This document shows, piece after piece, positions 38,411 through 47,222 of a stretch of 47,427 nucleotides of DNA. A program made the position numbers and the translations under genes. The DNA is from an uncultured Flavobacteriales bacterium (GTDB lineage Bacteria > Bacteroidota > Bacteroidia > Palsa-965), in the NCBI GenBank assembly GCA_903873905.1, contig CAIQQJ010000014.1:1-47427 (forward strand), given 5' to 3'. The notes under the pieces are model-generated. The model searched no databases, had not been told where the DNA came from, and saw nothing but the letters and a program-made list of their open reading frames with translations. Numbering within the stretch: position 1 is the stretch's first letter; each line of letters starts with the position of its first letter.

Positions 38411-38887
38411 CATCCTGCAAAATTTATTTTTAGACAGATTTCAGAACCAATAAATGGATGGTCGGAAACTATTAGATTTTTCCCCTCAAAAATGGGTAAA
38501 ACTCGGGCTATGAGAGGAGAAATGGGATAGAGATACTTTGACCAAAGGCCTAAATCTGAGCTCCGAATTAACAGAATATTGTGAATTTGGTTGAAATTGA
38601 AAGGCCAATTTTCGATTTTTTCTTTCAACTATTTTCTGGCAGCCAATTTACTTGTCGGAAATTTTGATCAGAAATTCACGAAAATCCTTGATGATTCTTT
38701 TGCTTCCATTTTTTTGATTTGATCTGCGTAATTTTTGATTGCCAGTTACCACTTCCTGCTTTCAAGGAAAAATTAGAAAGCAAAAAAGGATAAAACCAAA
38801 ATCTCCCGAAAGCAAATCCTTAAGACTCAAAATCCTCAACCCGATTTTCCTCGGTATTGCTTGCCAAAAAAATGTCTAGCCTTTTCC

Positions 38888-38895
38888 TACATTTG
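38888..38895 (+). promoter_or_regulatory. putative -7 promoter element of the KAS III cassette
   Basis: TACATTTG (TAnnTTTG) ends 5 nt before the ATG at 38901. A TTG lies 24 nt upstream, slightly too far. The transcript would be leaderless or have only a few leader bases. Confidence 0.4.
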
Positions 38896-38900
38896 ACATA

Positions 38901-39905
38901 ATGGCGTCAACAATAAAAGCAATCAGTTATTATTTACCGGAAAAAATCTATTCCAACGAAGATTTTTTTCAGGATTTCCCCAATACCAAAAGTTCTAGTC
39001 TTTTAAAAGTGGGAGTTGAAAAACGTCACCTTGCAAAAAAAAATGAGCTTGCTTCCGATATGGCTTTTGCTGCTGCGGAAAAACTTTTTTCTGAACACCA
39101 AATTGATAGAAACACAATTGATTTTTTGATTGTCTCCATACTTGAGCATGATTTTTATGGCCCACCTTCTGGCTGTTTCCTTCATGGAAAATTGGGGCTG
39201 AAAAAGAATTGTGGGGCTATTGATTTTGACCTTGGGTGCAGTGCTTACGTATATGGACTCGGGTTAGCGGATGGTGTTATGAAATCTATGGGAGCGAAAA
39301 CCGTACTACTCCTTACCGTTTCCGCGCTCTCAAAAAAAATCCATGAAAATGACCGTAGTTCCCGATTTGTATTTGGAGATGCTGCCTCTGCCACTCTATT
39401 AAGGTATTCAGAAAAGGAGCATATCGGTCCTTTTGTTTTCGGAACTGATGGGGAAGGTTATGAAAAAATAATTGTGCGAGATGGCGCTGCACGTTTTCCA
39501 TTGACAGATAATTCGTCGGAAGAAATCAAGGATGAATTTGGGAATATTTCTGCCAATGAAAATCTCATTATGGATGGGATGGGTATTTTCCTTTTTTCTA
39601 TTCGTACTGTGCCTCCCATGGTTGAAGAACTCTTGACAAAAGCGAGTTTGACTCAAAACGATATTGATCTTTTTATTTTTCATCAGCCCAATTCATTTCT
39701 GAATGAAACTTTGAGAAAAAAAATGGGTATCCCAGAAACAAAATTTGTTCATTGCATGAAGGATTTTGGGAATACGGTGCAAAACACCATACCGATTGCC
39801 ATTTATGAATCTCAAAAAAATGGCAGGCTGCAGCCAGGAATGAAAGTGGTGTTGGCAGGATTTGGTTCTGGATTATCTTGGGCGGCAACGATTGTTCAAT
39901 TCTAG
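38901..39905 (+). CDS. 3-oxoacyl-ACP synthase III family protein (first KAS III)
   Basis: The 334-residue thiolase-fold enzyme has the complete FabH triad: Cys113 in FDLGCSAYVYGL, His261 in FIFHQPNSFLNETL and Asn291 in DFGNTVQNTIPIAI. The terminal GFGSGLSWAATIV strand is typical. FabH-type enzymes condense an acyl-CoA with malonyl-ACP or transfer acyl groups. HQPN replaces the more common HQAN. It is the first of six plus-strand genes and is followed after 48 nt by an ACP. Because a second KAS III follows the ACP, this is unlikely to be housekeeping FabH; a role in making a short acyl chain for surface glycan decoration is inferred. Confidence 0.9.
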   Translation: MASTIKAISYYLPEKIYSNEDFFQDFPNTKSSSLLKVGVEKRHLAKKNELASDMAFAAAEKLFSEHQIDRNTIDFLIVSILEHDFYGPPSGCFLHGKLGLKKNCGAIDFDLGCSAYVYGLGLADGVMKSMGAKTVLLLTVSALSKKIHENDRSSRFVFGDAASATLLRYSEKEHIGPFVFGTDGEGYEKIIVRDGAARFPLTDNSSEEIKDEFGNISANENLIMDGMGIFLFSIRTVPPMVEELLTKASLTQNDIDLFIFHQPNSFLNETLRKKMGIPETKFVHCMKDFGNTVQNTIPIAIYESQKNGRLQPGMKVVLAGFGSGLSWAATIVQF

Positions 39906-39926
39906 AATTGGCCGCACAGAAATTGT

Positions 39927-39934
39927 TACTTTTG
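39927..39934 (+). promoter_or_regulatory. possible internal -7 promoter element before the ACP gene
   Basis: TACTTTTG lies 19 nt ahead of the ACP ATG, with TTG at 39908-39910 (16-nt spacer). It could give separate expression of the ACP and the genes after it. Confidence 0.35.
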
Positions 39935-39953
39935 AATTTATACCTTGAATATT

Positions 39954-40187
39954 ATGGATGACATTTCTGTTTTCATTCGGAAAATTGAAAGTGAAATTGA
40001 GGAGCTTACACCTGGAACCTTAAAACCAGAAACGCATTATCGTGAATTACCTGAATGGAGTTCGATGCATGCCTTAATTCTGATTGCCCTTTCTGAAACG
40101 GAATACGATGTTAGTTTGAGCGGTGAAGATTTGCGCAAATGCGAAACTTTGAGAGACGTACACACACTTATTTCAACGCGTACCTGA
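39954..40187 (+). CDS. dedicated acyl carrier protein
   Basis: The 77-residue acidic, helical protein has the phosphopantetheine site in PEWSSMHALILIALSETEY. Ser37, directly before Met, is the likely attachment residue (the D-S-L of standard ACP reads S-S-M). Helix III is SGEDLRKCETLRDVHTLI. I use ATG 39954; an in-frame TTG three codons upstream is less likely. Its stop is one base before the second KAS III start, indicating coupling. It probably carries the acyl intermediates of this cassette rather than those of general fatty-acid synthesis. Confidence 0.85.
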   Translation: MDDISVFIRKIESEIEELTPGTLKPETHYRELPEWSSMHALILIALSETEYDVSLSGEDLRKCETLRDVHTLISTRT

Positions 40188-40188
40188 G

Positions 40189-41238
40189 ATGGCACTTTTT
40201 TCTGTCAACGGAATGAGAATAAAAGGAATTGCAGCAGCTGTTCCAAAAGCGATGGAATCCAATCGAGATTATGAACGAATTTCTGAAGCGGAAAGAAATT
40301 TATTAATCCGCACAACAGGAATTACAACACGGCATATTGCAAGTCCAGGAATGACTACGGCGGATTTTTGCCAACACGCTGCAGAAAAATTAATCGAAGA
40401 ATTGAAATGGCAAAAGTCAGAAATTGATCTTGTTATTTTTGTTTCACAATCACCTGATCATTTTTTACCTGCGTCTTCCATATTACTTCAACATAAACTT
40501 GGCCTTCCAAAAACAACAGCAGCTTTCGATATCAGTCTTGGTTGCAGTGGATATGTATATGGACTATCAGTTGTTTCTTCGCTGATTTCCACTGGAGGAT
40601 TTAGAAAAGCATTGTTAATGACAGGTGATATTTCATCGCATTCCATAACACCGGAAGATAAAAGTACTTGGCCCTTATTCGGCGATGCGGGAACAGCAAC
40701 TGCAATTGAATTTGATTCTGGTTCAAAATCATTTTTCAATTTACAGAGTGATGGAAGTGGTGCAAATGCAATTATCATTCCCGATGGAGGACTTCGAAAT
40801 CCGATTAATGAAAAAACATTTATAAAGGAAGAAGTTGAAAAAGGAATTGTTCGCCACCGTAGAAATCTTTGGTTGAATGGCCTCGATGTTTTTAATTTTT
40901 CTGTTCGGGAAGCGCCTTCAAATATTAAAACATTGATGGAATTCTCCAATGTAAATCAGGAATCAATTGATTTTTTCGTTTTCCATCAGGCCAATTTATT
41001 AATGAATGAAACGATCCGAAAAAAGTTGAAAGTGCCTTCCGAAAAAGTGCCTTATTCTTTGGCTGAATTCGGGAATACAAGTTCGGCATCAATTCCCCTT
41101 ACGATTGTTTCCCAATTGAAAAGTCAAACTTCAACGCCAAAAAAATGGCTATTCTCTGGATTCGGTGTAGGACTTTCTTGGGCTTCCGCCTATCTTGAAA
41201 CAGAAAACATTCTTTGCCCAGATGTGTTGTACATTTAA
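40189..41238 (+). CDS. 3-oxoacyl-ACP synthase III family protein (second KAS III)
   Basis: The 349-residue paralogue of the first KAS III has Cys119 in DISLGCSGYVYGL, His266 in FVFHQANLLMNETI and Asn296 in EFGNTSSASIPLTI, all intact, plus the GVGLSWASAYLE end strand. Both copies share the unusual YVYGL context after the active Cys, which suggests an old duplication. They may form two successive steps or a heterodimer. It starts 1 nt after the ACP stop and ends 15 nt before the SDR gene. Confidence 0.9.
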   Translation: MALFSVNGMRIKGIAAAVPKAMESNRDYERISEAERNLLIRTTGITTRHIASPGMTTADFCQHAAEKLIEELKWQKSEIDLVIFVSQSPDHFLPASSILLQHKLGLPKTTAAFDISLGCSGYVYGLSVVSSLISTGGFRKALLMTGDISSHSITPEDKSTWPLFGDAGTATAIEFDSGSKSFFNLQSDGSGANAIIIPDGGLRNPINEKTFIKEEVEKGIVRHRRNLWLNGLDVFNFSVREAPSNIKTLMEFSNVNQESIDFFVFHQANLLMNETIRKKLKVPSEKVPYSLAEFGNTSSASIPLTIVSQLKSQTSTPKKWLFSGFGVGLSWASAYLETENILCPDVLYI

Positions 41239-41253
41239 CACAGAAATTTGATC

Positions 41254-42006
41254 ATGACGGAAACACCTTTTCATCTTCATAACAAAACCATTCTGGTAAC
41301 AGGAGCTTCTTCCGGTATTGGCCGACAAGTTGCTATCAGTGCCAGCAATATGGGTGCTACTCTCCTTCTTTCTGGAAGAAATTCCGCTGAGTTGGAAAAA
41401 ACAATTTCTCTTTTATCCGGCGCAAATCATAAAATCATTTCTGCAGATCTTCTTTTGCAGCATGAAAGGGAAAATCTTGCAAATGAAATCCCCATGTTGG
41501 ACGGAATTGTTCATTGTGCAGGAACTGTAAAACCATTTCCGATAAAATTTCTCGATCAGAAAAAACTGGACGAAACGCTCAAGATAAATTACGAAGCGCC
41601 GGTATTGATGATGGCGGCAATTTTGAAAAATAAAAAACTGAATAAAAACGCATCGCTTGTTTTTCTTTCATCCATTTCCGGACAACATCCGCATAAAGGT
41701 GGAACACTGTATGCAGGATCAAAAGCGGCAATTGAATCATTTGCAAAAGTGCTCAGTCTGGAACTTTATCCACAGGGAATTCGTGCAAATTGCATTTCTC
41801 CAGCCATGGTAAAAACACCAATGTTTGACCAAGCTGCAGATGAAATGTCGAAGGAAGAAATGGAAAAACATATTGGCAAATATCCACTCGGAGTGGGATT
41901 GCCAGAAGACGTTGCAAATGCTGCGATTTTTTTGCTCTCCCCTGCCGCGCGTTGGATCACAGGAATAAATATTACTTTGGACGGAGGCTTTCTCCTCATT
42001 GGATAA
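41254..42006 (+). CDS. SDR-family oxidoreductase, FabG-like 3-oxoacyl-ACP reductase
   Basis: The 250-residue classical short-chain dehydrogenase has the cofactor motif TGASSGIG (17-24), an NNAG-equivalent reading HCAG, catalytic Ser140 in FLSSISG, and Tyr153/Lys157 in YAGSKAA. It ends in SPAARWITGINITLDGGFLL, as in FabG. In this context it likely reduces a 3-oxoacyl-ACP made by the KAS III proteins to a 3-hydroxyacyl-ACP, using NADPH. ATG 41254 is preferred over an in-frame TTG two codons earlier. It is 3 nt ahead of the GT2 gene. Confidence 0.9.
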   Translation: MTETPFHLHNKTILVTGASSGIGRQVAISASNMGATLLLSGRNSAELEKTISLLSGANHKIISADLLLQHERENLANEIPMLDGIVHCAGTVKPFPIKFLDQKKLDETLKINYEAPVLMMAAILKNKKLNKNASLVFLSSISGQHPHKGGTLYAGSKAAIESFAKVLSLELYPQGIRANCISPAMVKTPMFDQAADEMSKEEMEKHIGKYPLGVGLPEDVANAAIFLLSPAARWITGINITLDGGFLLIG

Positions 42007-42009
42007 ATT

Positions 42010-42936
42010 ATGAATACTGAATTACTTTCTATTGTCATTCCTGTATACAACAGCGCTGAAACGTTGGATGAATTGTTTTCCCAAATCCAAAAAAGTTTGA
42101 ATGGAAAACAAAAATTCGAAGTCATTTTGGTTGATGATGGTAGTAAGGATGAGAGTTGGAAAAAAATCGTTTCATTAAAAGTTGCGCACCCTGAAGAAAT
42201 AAGAGGCGTTCAACTTTCCAGAAATTTCGGACAACACAATGCACTTGTTTGCGGATTCAGTTTTGCGAAGGGCGATTTGGTATTGACGATGGATGATGAC
42301 TTACAACATCCTCCTTCTGAGATACCTAAAATGTTGGAGGCTTTCCATTCTAAAAATGTCGATGTCGTGTATGGCATTTACAATACCAATAAGAAACACA
42401 GTTCAACGCGGAATGCGGGTAGTCTTTTTATACAACGTAGTTCGAAAATGGTTGGCGGAAATCTTGGAATGGGAAGTTCCTTTCGACTGATGAAAAAAGC
42501 GCTAGTTGAAAAAGTTGTTTACCATAAATACCAATCGAATGTATTTATTGATGAAATTCTTCATTGGTACACAACTCATTTTGCAACAGTCGAAGTCGAA
42601 CATCACGAACGCAAAGCTGGAAAATCGGGATATACCATGTACCGATTGATCATGATGTATTTTGACATTCTAGTCAACTACACTGCAATTCCACTGAAGA
42701 TGATGACATGGATCGGATTGATTTCTTCACTCACCACTTTTGCAATTGGTGTTCGGTTTATCATTCACAAATTCAGGACGCCACACATTCAATTAGGATT
42801 CACAGCACAAATTGTTGCCATACTTTTCTCGACCAGTCTGTTGATGTTTTGTATGGGAATTATCGGACAATACATGTATAAAATTTATCACCTCCAGAGT
42901 CGTCGACCTTCTTGGTTCATTTCGGAAATCCTATAA
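42010..42936 (+). CDS. membrane GT2 glycosyltransferase (polyprenyl-phosphate sugar transferase type)
   Basis: The 308-residue protein begins LSIVIPVYNSAETLDELF, with DDGSKDESW (42-50), LSRNFGQHNALVCGFSFAKGD and TMDDDLQHPP (Asp95-97). Two hydrophobic segments near the C-terminus (~225-258 and ~265-295) anchor it in the membrane. This is the GtrB/ArnC/DPM1-like architecture, which makes polyprenyl-phosphate-linked sugars at the inner leaflet. Coupled to the SDR gene, it ties the cassette to envelope glycan synthesis. Donor and acceptor are unknown. Confidence 0.9.
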   Translation: MNTELLSIVIPVYNSAETLDELFSQIQKSLNGKQKFEVILVDDGSKDESWKKIVSLKVAHPEEIRGVQLSRNFGQHNALVCGFSFAKGDLVLTMDDDLQHPPSEIPKMLEAFHSKNVDVVYGIYNTNKKHSSTRNAGSLFIQRSSKMVGGNLGMGSSFRLMKKALVEKVVYHKYQSNVFIDEILHWYTTHFATVEVEHHERKAGKSGYTMYRLIMMYFDILVNYTAIPLKMMTWIGLISSLTTFAIGVRFIIHKFRTPHIQLGFTAQIVAILFSTSLLMFCMGIIGQYMYKIYHLQSRRPSWFISEIL

Positions 42937-42945
42937 TTGAATCCC

Positions 42946-42953
42946 TATATTTG
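42946..42953 (+). promoter_or_regulatory. possible -7 promoter element before the GNAT gene
   Basis: TATATTTG (TAnnTTTG) ends 4 nt before the ATG at 42958. The 21-nt GT2-GNAT gap therefore may contain a secondary promoter giving a leaderless message. No -33 TTG stands at the right distance. Confidence 0.3.
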
Positions 42954-42957
42954 AAGT

Positions 42958-43608
42958 ATGATAATCCACGGATTTGGCGTTACACTTATCCGACTCCAAC
43001 ATTCAGATATTGAATTGGTGAGAATGCACAGAAATTCTTCTGTGATCAACCAGTACATGGAATTCCGTGAACAGATTTCCAAGGAACAACAGGAAAAATG
43101 GTTTCTTTCCATCAACAATTTACACAACAACTATTTTATCATTGAGTACCAAGGCAACAAAATTGGCTTGATATATGGTGCGGGAATTGACTGGCAAAAA
43201 AAAGAAACCCAAAACGGCGGCATTTTTATTTGGGAAGAAAAATGGTTGGAAACTCAAGCACCGCTAGCCGCTTCCTTGATGTTAACTGAAATTTCATTTT
43301 TACTAGGACTTGACCGAACCTACATCAAAGTGCTAAAAGAAAACACACGAGCTGTTGCCTTTAATTACAACCTTGGCTATGAACTTTTGCCTGATCAGGA
43401 CAAGGTGCAGAATCAAAAATATGTTTTGACAAAGGAAAGTTATTATAAAAAGGCGGGACAATTTCGTGCACCATACTTAAAATTACACGGTGATGTATTT
43501 AACATATCACTGGATCATCCAGAAGAAGAATTGGAAATTAATTTTAAGGCTATTTATGATTCACAGCCAGCTGAAATCAAAAAACGATTACAGCTATCGA
43601 CATGCTGA
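42958..43608 (+). CDS. GNAT-family N-acyltransferase
   Basis: This 216-residue protein has a GNAT domain in its first ~150 residues. YFIIEYQGNKIGLIYGAGID forms the central strands, and KENTRAVAFNYNLGYELL is the C-terminal motif of sugar and amino-acid acetyltransferases (compare PseH and RimJ types). The usual Q/R-x-x-G-x-G/A pyrophosphate loop is not clear, which would fit a non-standard donor such as acyl-ACP. About 60 residues of unassigned C-terminus follow. As the last gene of the cassette it is the candidate that transfers the acyl group to an amino sugar. Confidence 0.75.
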   Translation: MIIHGFGVTLIRLQHSDIELVRMHRNSSVINQYMEFREQISKEQQEKWFLSINNLHNNYFIIEYQGNKIGLIYGAGIDWQKKETQNGGIFIWEEKWLETQAPLAASLMLTEISFLLGLDRTYIKVLKENTRAVAFNYNLGYELLPDQDKVQNQKYVLTKESYYKKAGQFRAPYLKLHGDVFNISLDHPEEELEINFKAIYDSQPAEIKKRLQLSTC

Positions 43609-43720
43609 TTGGAATACAATTTCAAGCTTTCGAAAAATTAATATGAAAAATCAAATGATTTACCATAGATTAGCTATACGAAATCACTTTTGATAAGCCT
43701 TCTATTGAATCACCCCCTAC

Positions 43721-44131
43721 ATGATTCGTAAAGAAAAAATCAATTCTTCCACTTTACCAGATATCAATCTTGGTCACTCCGTTATTATTCAGAGGGCTGA
43801 TGGTATTATTGAAATCGATTGCTGTGACAATTTTGAATATGAAGTTGAGCATATTCAAGAAAATTACAATCAAATAAAAAAACTCGTCGGCACAAAAAAA
43901 GTTCTGATTTTAAGTGTTACAAAACCTTTCACGACAACAACGAAAGACGTTAGAGATTTTATTGCATCAGCTCCTCATAGAGCTTTTGTAAAAGCAGAAG
44001 CTTTCCTCATTCATACACTCGGACAAACTATTATGGGGAACTTTTTTCTAAAAGTCAACAAGCCAATTGTGCCTGCAAAATTTTTCAAGAGCAAAACGGA
44101 GGCGGAAAAATGGTTAAAAAGTTTCGAGTAA
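43721..44131 (+). CDS. small STAS/SEC14-like domain protein
   Basis: The 136-residue alpha/beta protein has no signal peptide. Its second half contains VLILSVTKPFTTTTKDVRDF, then KAEAFLIHTLGQTIMGNFFLK and FFKSKTEAEKWLKSF. I recognise this as the STAS/SEC14-like DUF found in Bacteroidota (I believe DUF7793). The biochemical role is unknown. It converges on the next gene with a single base between the stop codons. Confidence 0.7.
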   Translation: MIRKEKINSSTLPDINLGHSVIIQRADGIIEIDCCDNFEYEVEHIQENYNQIKKLVGTKKVLILSVTKPFTTTTKDVRDFIASAPHRAFVKAEAFLIHTLGQTIMGNFFLKVNKPIVPAKFFKSKTEAEKWLKSFE

Positions 44132-44132
44132 A

Positions 44133-45200
44133 TTAATCTTTGCGAGTTCCAAAATAAACTTCCAAGTGCAAGAATGCCTCGCCTTTCCCACCATTTTCAT
44201 GTAAACGGATAAATAAGTTTTTCCCCTTATCCATTTTCCATTCTGCATTGTAATAAACATAGTCGTAAAAAAACTCATTTGGAACTTTTTTGATCGGAGT
44301 ATACGCATCCGAAGCTGGTACTTGCAGCGTAATAGGTTGGCCATATGCCAATTCCCCCTCTGCCAAAAATTGTTTTGCCTTATTAATAAGAATTGGATAA
44401 CAGGCTTTATTTGTTCCCGAATAGGCATCTCCACAATAATTGTCATATGAAAAGCCTGCAAGTGCATTTTCCAGAAACCACATATGCCATTCTGATTCAC
44501 CTGCTAAAACTGATTCCTTCACAGTCCAACAATCAGGAAAATTTTTCATTTGCTCCGCGTAAATAGGCATGAGCACACGAAATTGATCCTTGGTAATTCC
44601 AATTTCAAAATCAATACGAAGCTTTGACCATTTCCCACTTGCCTGAACCTCCAGCACATATTTTGCACACTTCATTTTCTTTTCGTGTACTTTTTTACCT
44701 TCCGCATTAATATTGTTTGCAATTTCCGTATCCTGATGTACAAGAATTTTTATTGTACCGTCTGGCTTATTCCAAATAGCAGAATAAACATTCGGGTCGG
44801 TCAAATCTTTTATTGAAATTCTTGGAGAAATACTTTTTTCCATTGTTGGCGAACCAAAAATATCCAAGTAATGGCCTGTAAGTTCGTGAGCTGATCTAAT
44901 CAAATGAAGGAGTTCCGCACTGTCCGCCTTTGGGAAATCAGAACTAGGTCCTGAAAATAAAATAGATCGAAAGGCATATTGATTTACAGAATCCTTGACT
45001 GCTGTGTATTGCGACTCACCCGGTATTCCAAGCAGCGTATCATTCTTATACATGTTGCAGGTCATGGCAGGTAAATCCGGAATTGCAGAGGGAAAAATCC
45101 TCCGGAAATCCTGCAGGCTCAATCCAGGGGTTAGCTTGTCCAACTGTGCCAACAATGAAAGCGGAAGCACAAAAATTAGAACAAAAAATATTTTTTTCAT
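44133..45200 (-). CDS. exported protein of unknown function
   Basis: The 355-residue protein starts at ATG 45200 with the signal peptide MKKIFFVLIFVLPLSLLAQ; a TTG four codons upstream is unlikely. The mature part is soluble-looking, without repeats or transmembrane segments. Four cysteines occur in pairs in its middle and later parts (MKCAKYVLE, FPDCWTV, NYCGDAYSG, KACYPIL) and could form disulfides in the periplasm. I recognise no family. It is divergent from the WG-repeat gene. Confidence 0.65.
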   Translation of the reverse strand: MKKIFFVLIFVLPLSLLAQLDKLTPGLSLQDFRRIFPSAIPDLPAMTCNMYKNDTLLGIPGESQYTAVKDSVNQYAFRSILFSGPSSDFPKADSAELLHLIRSAHELTGHYLDIFGSPTMEKSISPRISIKDLTDPNVYSAIWNKPDGTIKILVHQDTEIANNINAEGKKVHEKKMKCAKYVLEVQASGKWSKLRIDFEIGITKDQFRVLMPIYAEQMKNFPDCWTVKESVLAGESEWHMWFLENALAGFSYDNYCGDAYSGTNKACYPILINKAKQFLAEGELAYGQPITLQVPASDAYTPIKKVPNEFFYDYVYYNAEWKMDKGKNLFIRLHENGGKGEAFLHLEVYFGTRKD

Positions 45201-45398
45201 TTCAATCTTCAAATCAGTTTATGAATTTACGAAAATATTTCGATGGGTATTATCGACCCGATGCAAGAGTGATATTAATCACTAAAAATGAATTAATATT
45301 AAGATACCAAAGCGAAAATCAAGTCCCTTTCAACTTGCCTGACAGAAAATTTTTTTATCTCGCTGCGCTTGTCTCAGAACTCAAGTCTATCTTTACCT

Positions 45399-47159
45399 AT
45401 GCGATTTATAAAACTTCTTCTCTCCATTTTTATGCTCGTGCTGATTAGCTCATGCGGCAGTAATGGCAAATTCCGTGCTCCCGTTAAGGAGAATGATAAA
45501 TACGGTTATATCAATGAAAACGGAAAGTACATTGTAAAACCCAAATTTGAAGTTGCATGGTCCTTCATCCGCGGCAGCGCGGTCGTGAAGGAAAATGGAA
45601 AATATGGTATCATTGACAAGGATGGAAAATATATTGTTGAACCCCAATTCGATTCCGTTATTCCATTCAGTTCCGCCTGCTGCATTATTGAAAAAGATTC
45701 TGCTTTCGGGTTTATGGAAAATGGAAGTGGAAAAGTCATTCTCAAACCCCAATTCAAAAAAGTATTTTATTACACCAACAAACTCTGCGTTGTGCAAAAA
45801 GGCAAAGCACTGGGATTAGTCAACCAAGATGGAAAAATTGTTTGTCCTGTCGTCATGCAGGATTTTAAGGATATGATTGGTCGCGGTGCAATCGTAATTC
45901 AGAACGACACCAGCGATGAAGTAAACATGCTGCTTTCCCTAATACAAGGTGGAGGAAATTCAAAAAAAGGTCTCATCAATGATAAAGGCGAAGTTATTTT
46001 ATCTCCAAAGTATGACGACATTTTTGATGATTTTACCAATGGATACTATTATCCCTTCCTACGTTCGCCCGGCGCTCCTTGCGATACAACACCTGATGTG
46101 GATGGCGAAGCTCCAATTGCCGTTGGAACATATGGCATTATCGACACAACAGGGAAAATTATTATTGAACCGATTTTTGACGAATTACCAGTATTTGGTG
46201 ATGGCATGTTTCGCATAAAAAAGGGGAATAAATATGGCTATGCTGACAAGAATGGTAATATTATAATACAACCTACTTTCACTTACGGAGTCGCTTTCAG
46301 TGAGGGAAAAGCCATTGTTTCGCCACGTGAAGGAAAGGCTTCCATCATCGACAAAACCGGAAAAATCCTTGTGGATGATCTTGGCGCAGGTTCGGGAATG
46401 TACCGCTTCTTCAATGGACTCGCACGCTGTCGTTCCATCGATGGGGAATATGGTTATCTCGATGAAACAGGCAAACGTGTCATCGCTCCAATTCTCGATG
46501 TGGCCGACGATTTTGAAAACAATCGTGCCATCGTAAGCCTCAATCACAAATATGGATTGATCGACAAAACCGGAAAATTTATTGTTCCAAATGATTATTA
46601 TTTTTTCTTCAACCTCGGCGGTGGCTATTACCAAACACAAGATCAAGATGGAAAAACCGGAGTGGTTGATTCATTGGGAAATGAAATCCTTAAACCGATT
46701 TATTCCGAGGTTTTCCATTTGCAAAACCATTTTTTTACCGTTGAAAAAGATGGACTGAATGGTTGCTATACGCTTCTAGGAAAAGAAATTTTTCCACCCG
46801 TTTCAAGTTCTGCCATTTATTTTTTCAATGGAAGAAGCAAGGTTATTAAAGATGGGAAAAGTGGGGTTATCGATAGCACTGGAAAATTTATTGTTCCAAT
46901 GGTTTACGACAGTATTGGTTATTTCTACAAAGGGTATGCGAATGTCCTGCTTGGAAATAAATTGGGAACAGTCGACTCAACAGGAAAAGTTGTGATTCAA
47001 CCGAAGTACGAAGAACTGAAACCATTCCTAAATGGATACGGGGTTTTCAAGGAAGAAGGAAAATATGGTTTCATCGATCTCAATGGAAAGGTTGTCATCG
47101 ATGCAAAATTTGATGCAGCTTCCGTATTGGTGGATCCCGATCGGAAAGAGTTTGAGTAA
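45399..47159 (+). CDS. WG-repeat lipoprotein
   Basis: The 586-residue protein starts at ATG 45399 (MRFIKLLLSIFMLVLISSCG). ISSC is a lipobox with Cys20, so it is a lipoprotein; no Lys-Asp/Glu-type surface export signal follows the Cys. About 15 repeats of ~34 residues fill the rest. Each has the form K-(Y/x)-G-x-(I/V)-(D/N)-x-x-G-K-x-(I/V)-(I/V)-x-P-x-(F/Y)-(D/E), for example KYGYINENGKYIVKPKFEVA and KLGTVDSTGKVVIQPKYEEL. WG repeats form beta-rich solenoids or propellers of unknown binding partner. An in-frame TTG ten codons upstream is rejected because it would mask the signal peptide. Confidence 0.88.
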   Translation: MRFIKLLLSIFMLVLISSCGSNGKFRAPVKENDKYGYINENGKYIVKPKFEVAWSFIRGSAVVKENGKYGIIDKDGKYIVEPQFDSVIPFSSACCIIEKDSAFGFMENGSGKVILKPQFKKVFYYTNKLCVVQKGKALGLVNQDGKIVCPVVMQDFKDMIGRGAIVIQNDTSDEVNMLLSLIQGGGNSKKGLINDKGEVILSPKYDDIFDDFTNGYYYPFLRSPGAPCDTTPDVDGEAPIAVGTYGIIDTTGKIIIEPIFDELPVFGDGMFRIKKGNKYGYADKNGNIIIQPTFTYGVAFSEGKAIVSPREGKASIIDKTGKILVDDLGAGSGMYRFFNGLARCRSIDGEYGYLDETGKRVIAPILDVADDFENNRAIVSLNHKYGLIDKTGKFIVPNDYYFFFNLGGGYYQTQDQDGKTGVVDSLGNEILKPIYSEVFHLQNHFFTVEKDGLNGCYTLLGKEIFPPVSSSAIYFFNGRSKVIKDGKSGVIDSTGKFIVPMVYDSIGYFYKGYANVLLGNKLGTVDSTGKVVIQPKYEELKPFLNGYGVFKEEGKYGFIDLNGKVVIDAKFDAASVLVDPDRKEFE

Positions 47160-47222
47160 GTTTTAATTCGTAATTTCTGCAAATACAATTCTACTATTCC
47201 TAAGCAATTTTTTATAAGGAGC

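Larger units (their letters stand above)
38308..38900. other. 593-nt intergenic region between divergent operons
   Basis: The region separates the ribosomal superoperon (minus) from the KAS III cassette (plus). It contains the rpsL promoter at 38382-38410, a short CCCC/GGGG stem in the rpsL leader (38358-38377), and the KAS III -7 box at its right end. The central ~450 nt is AT-rich, with no ORF or repeat I can support. Confidence 0.6.
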
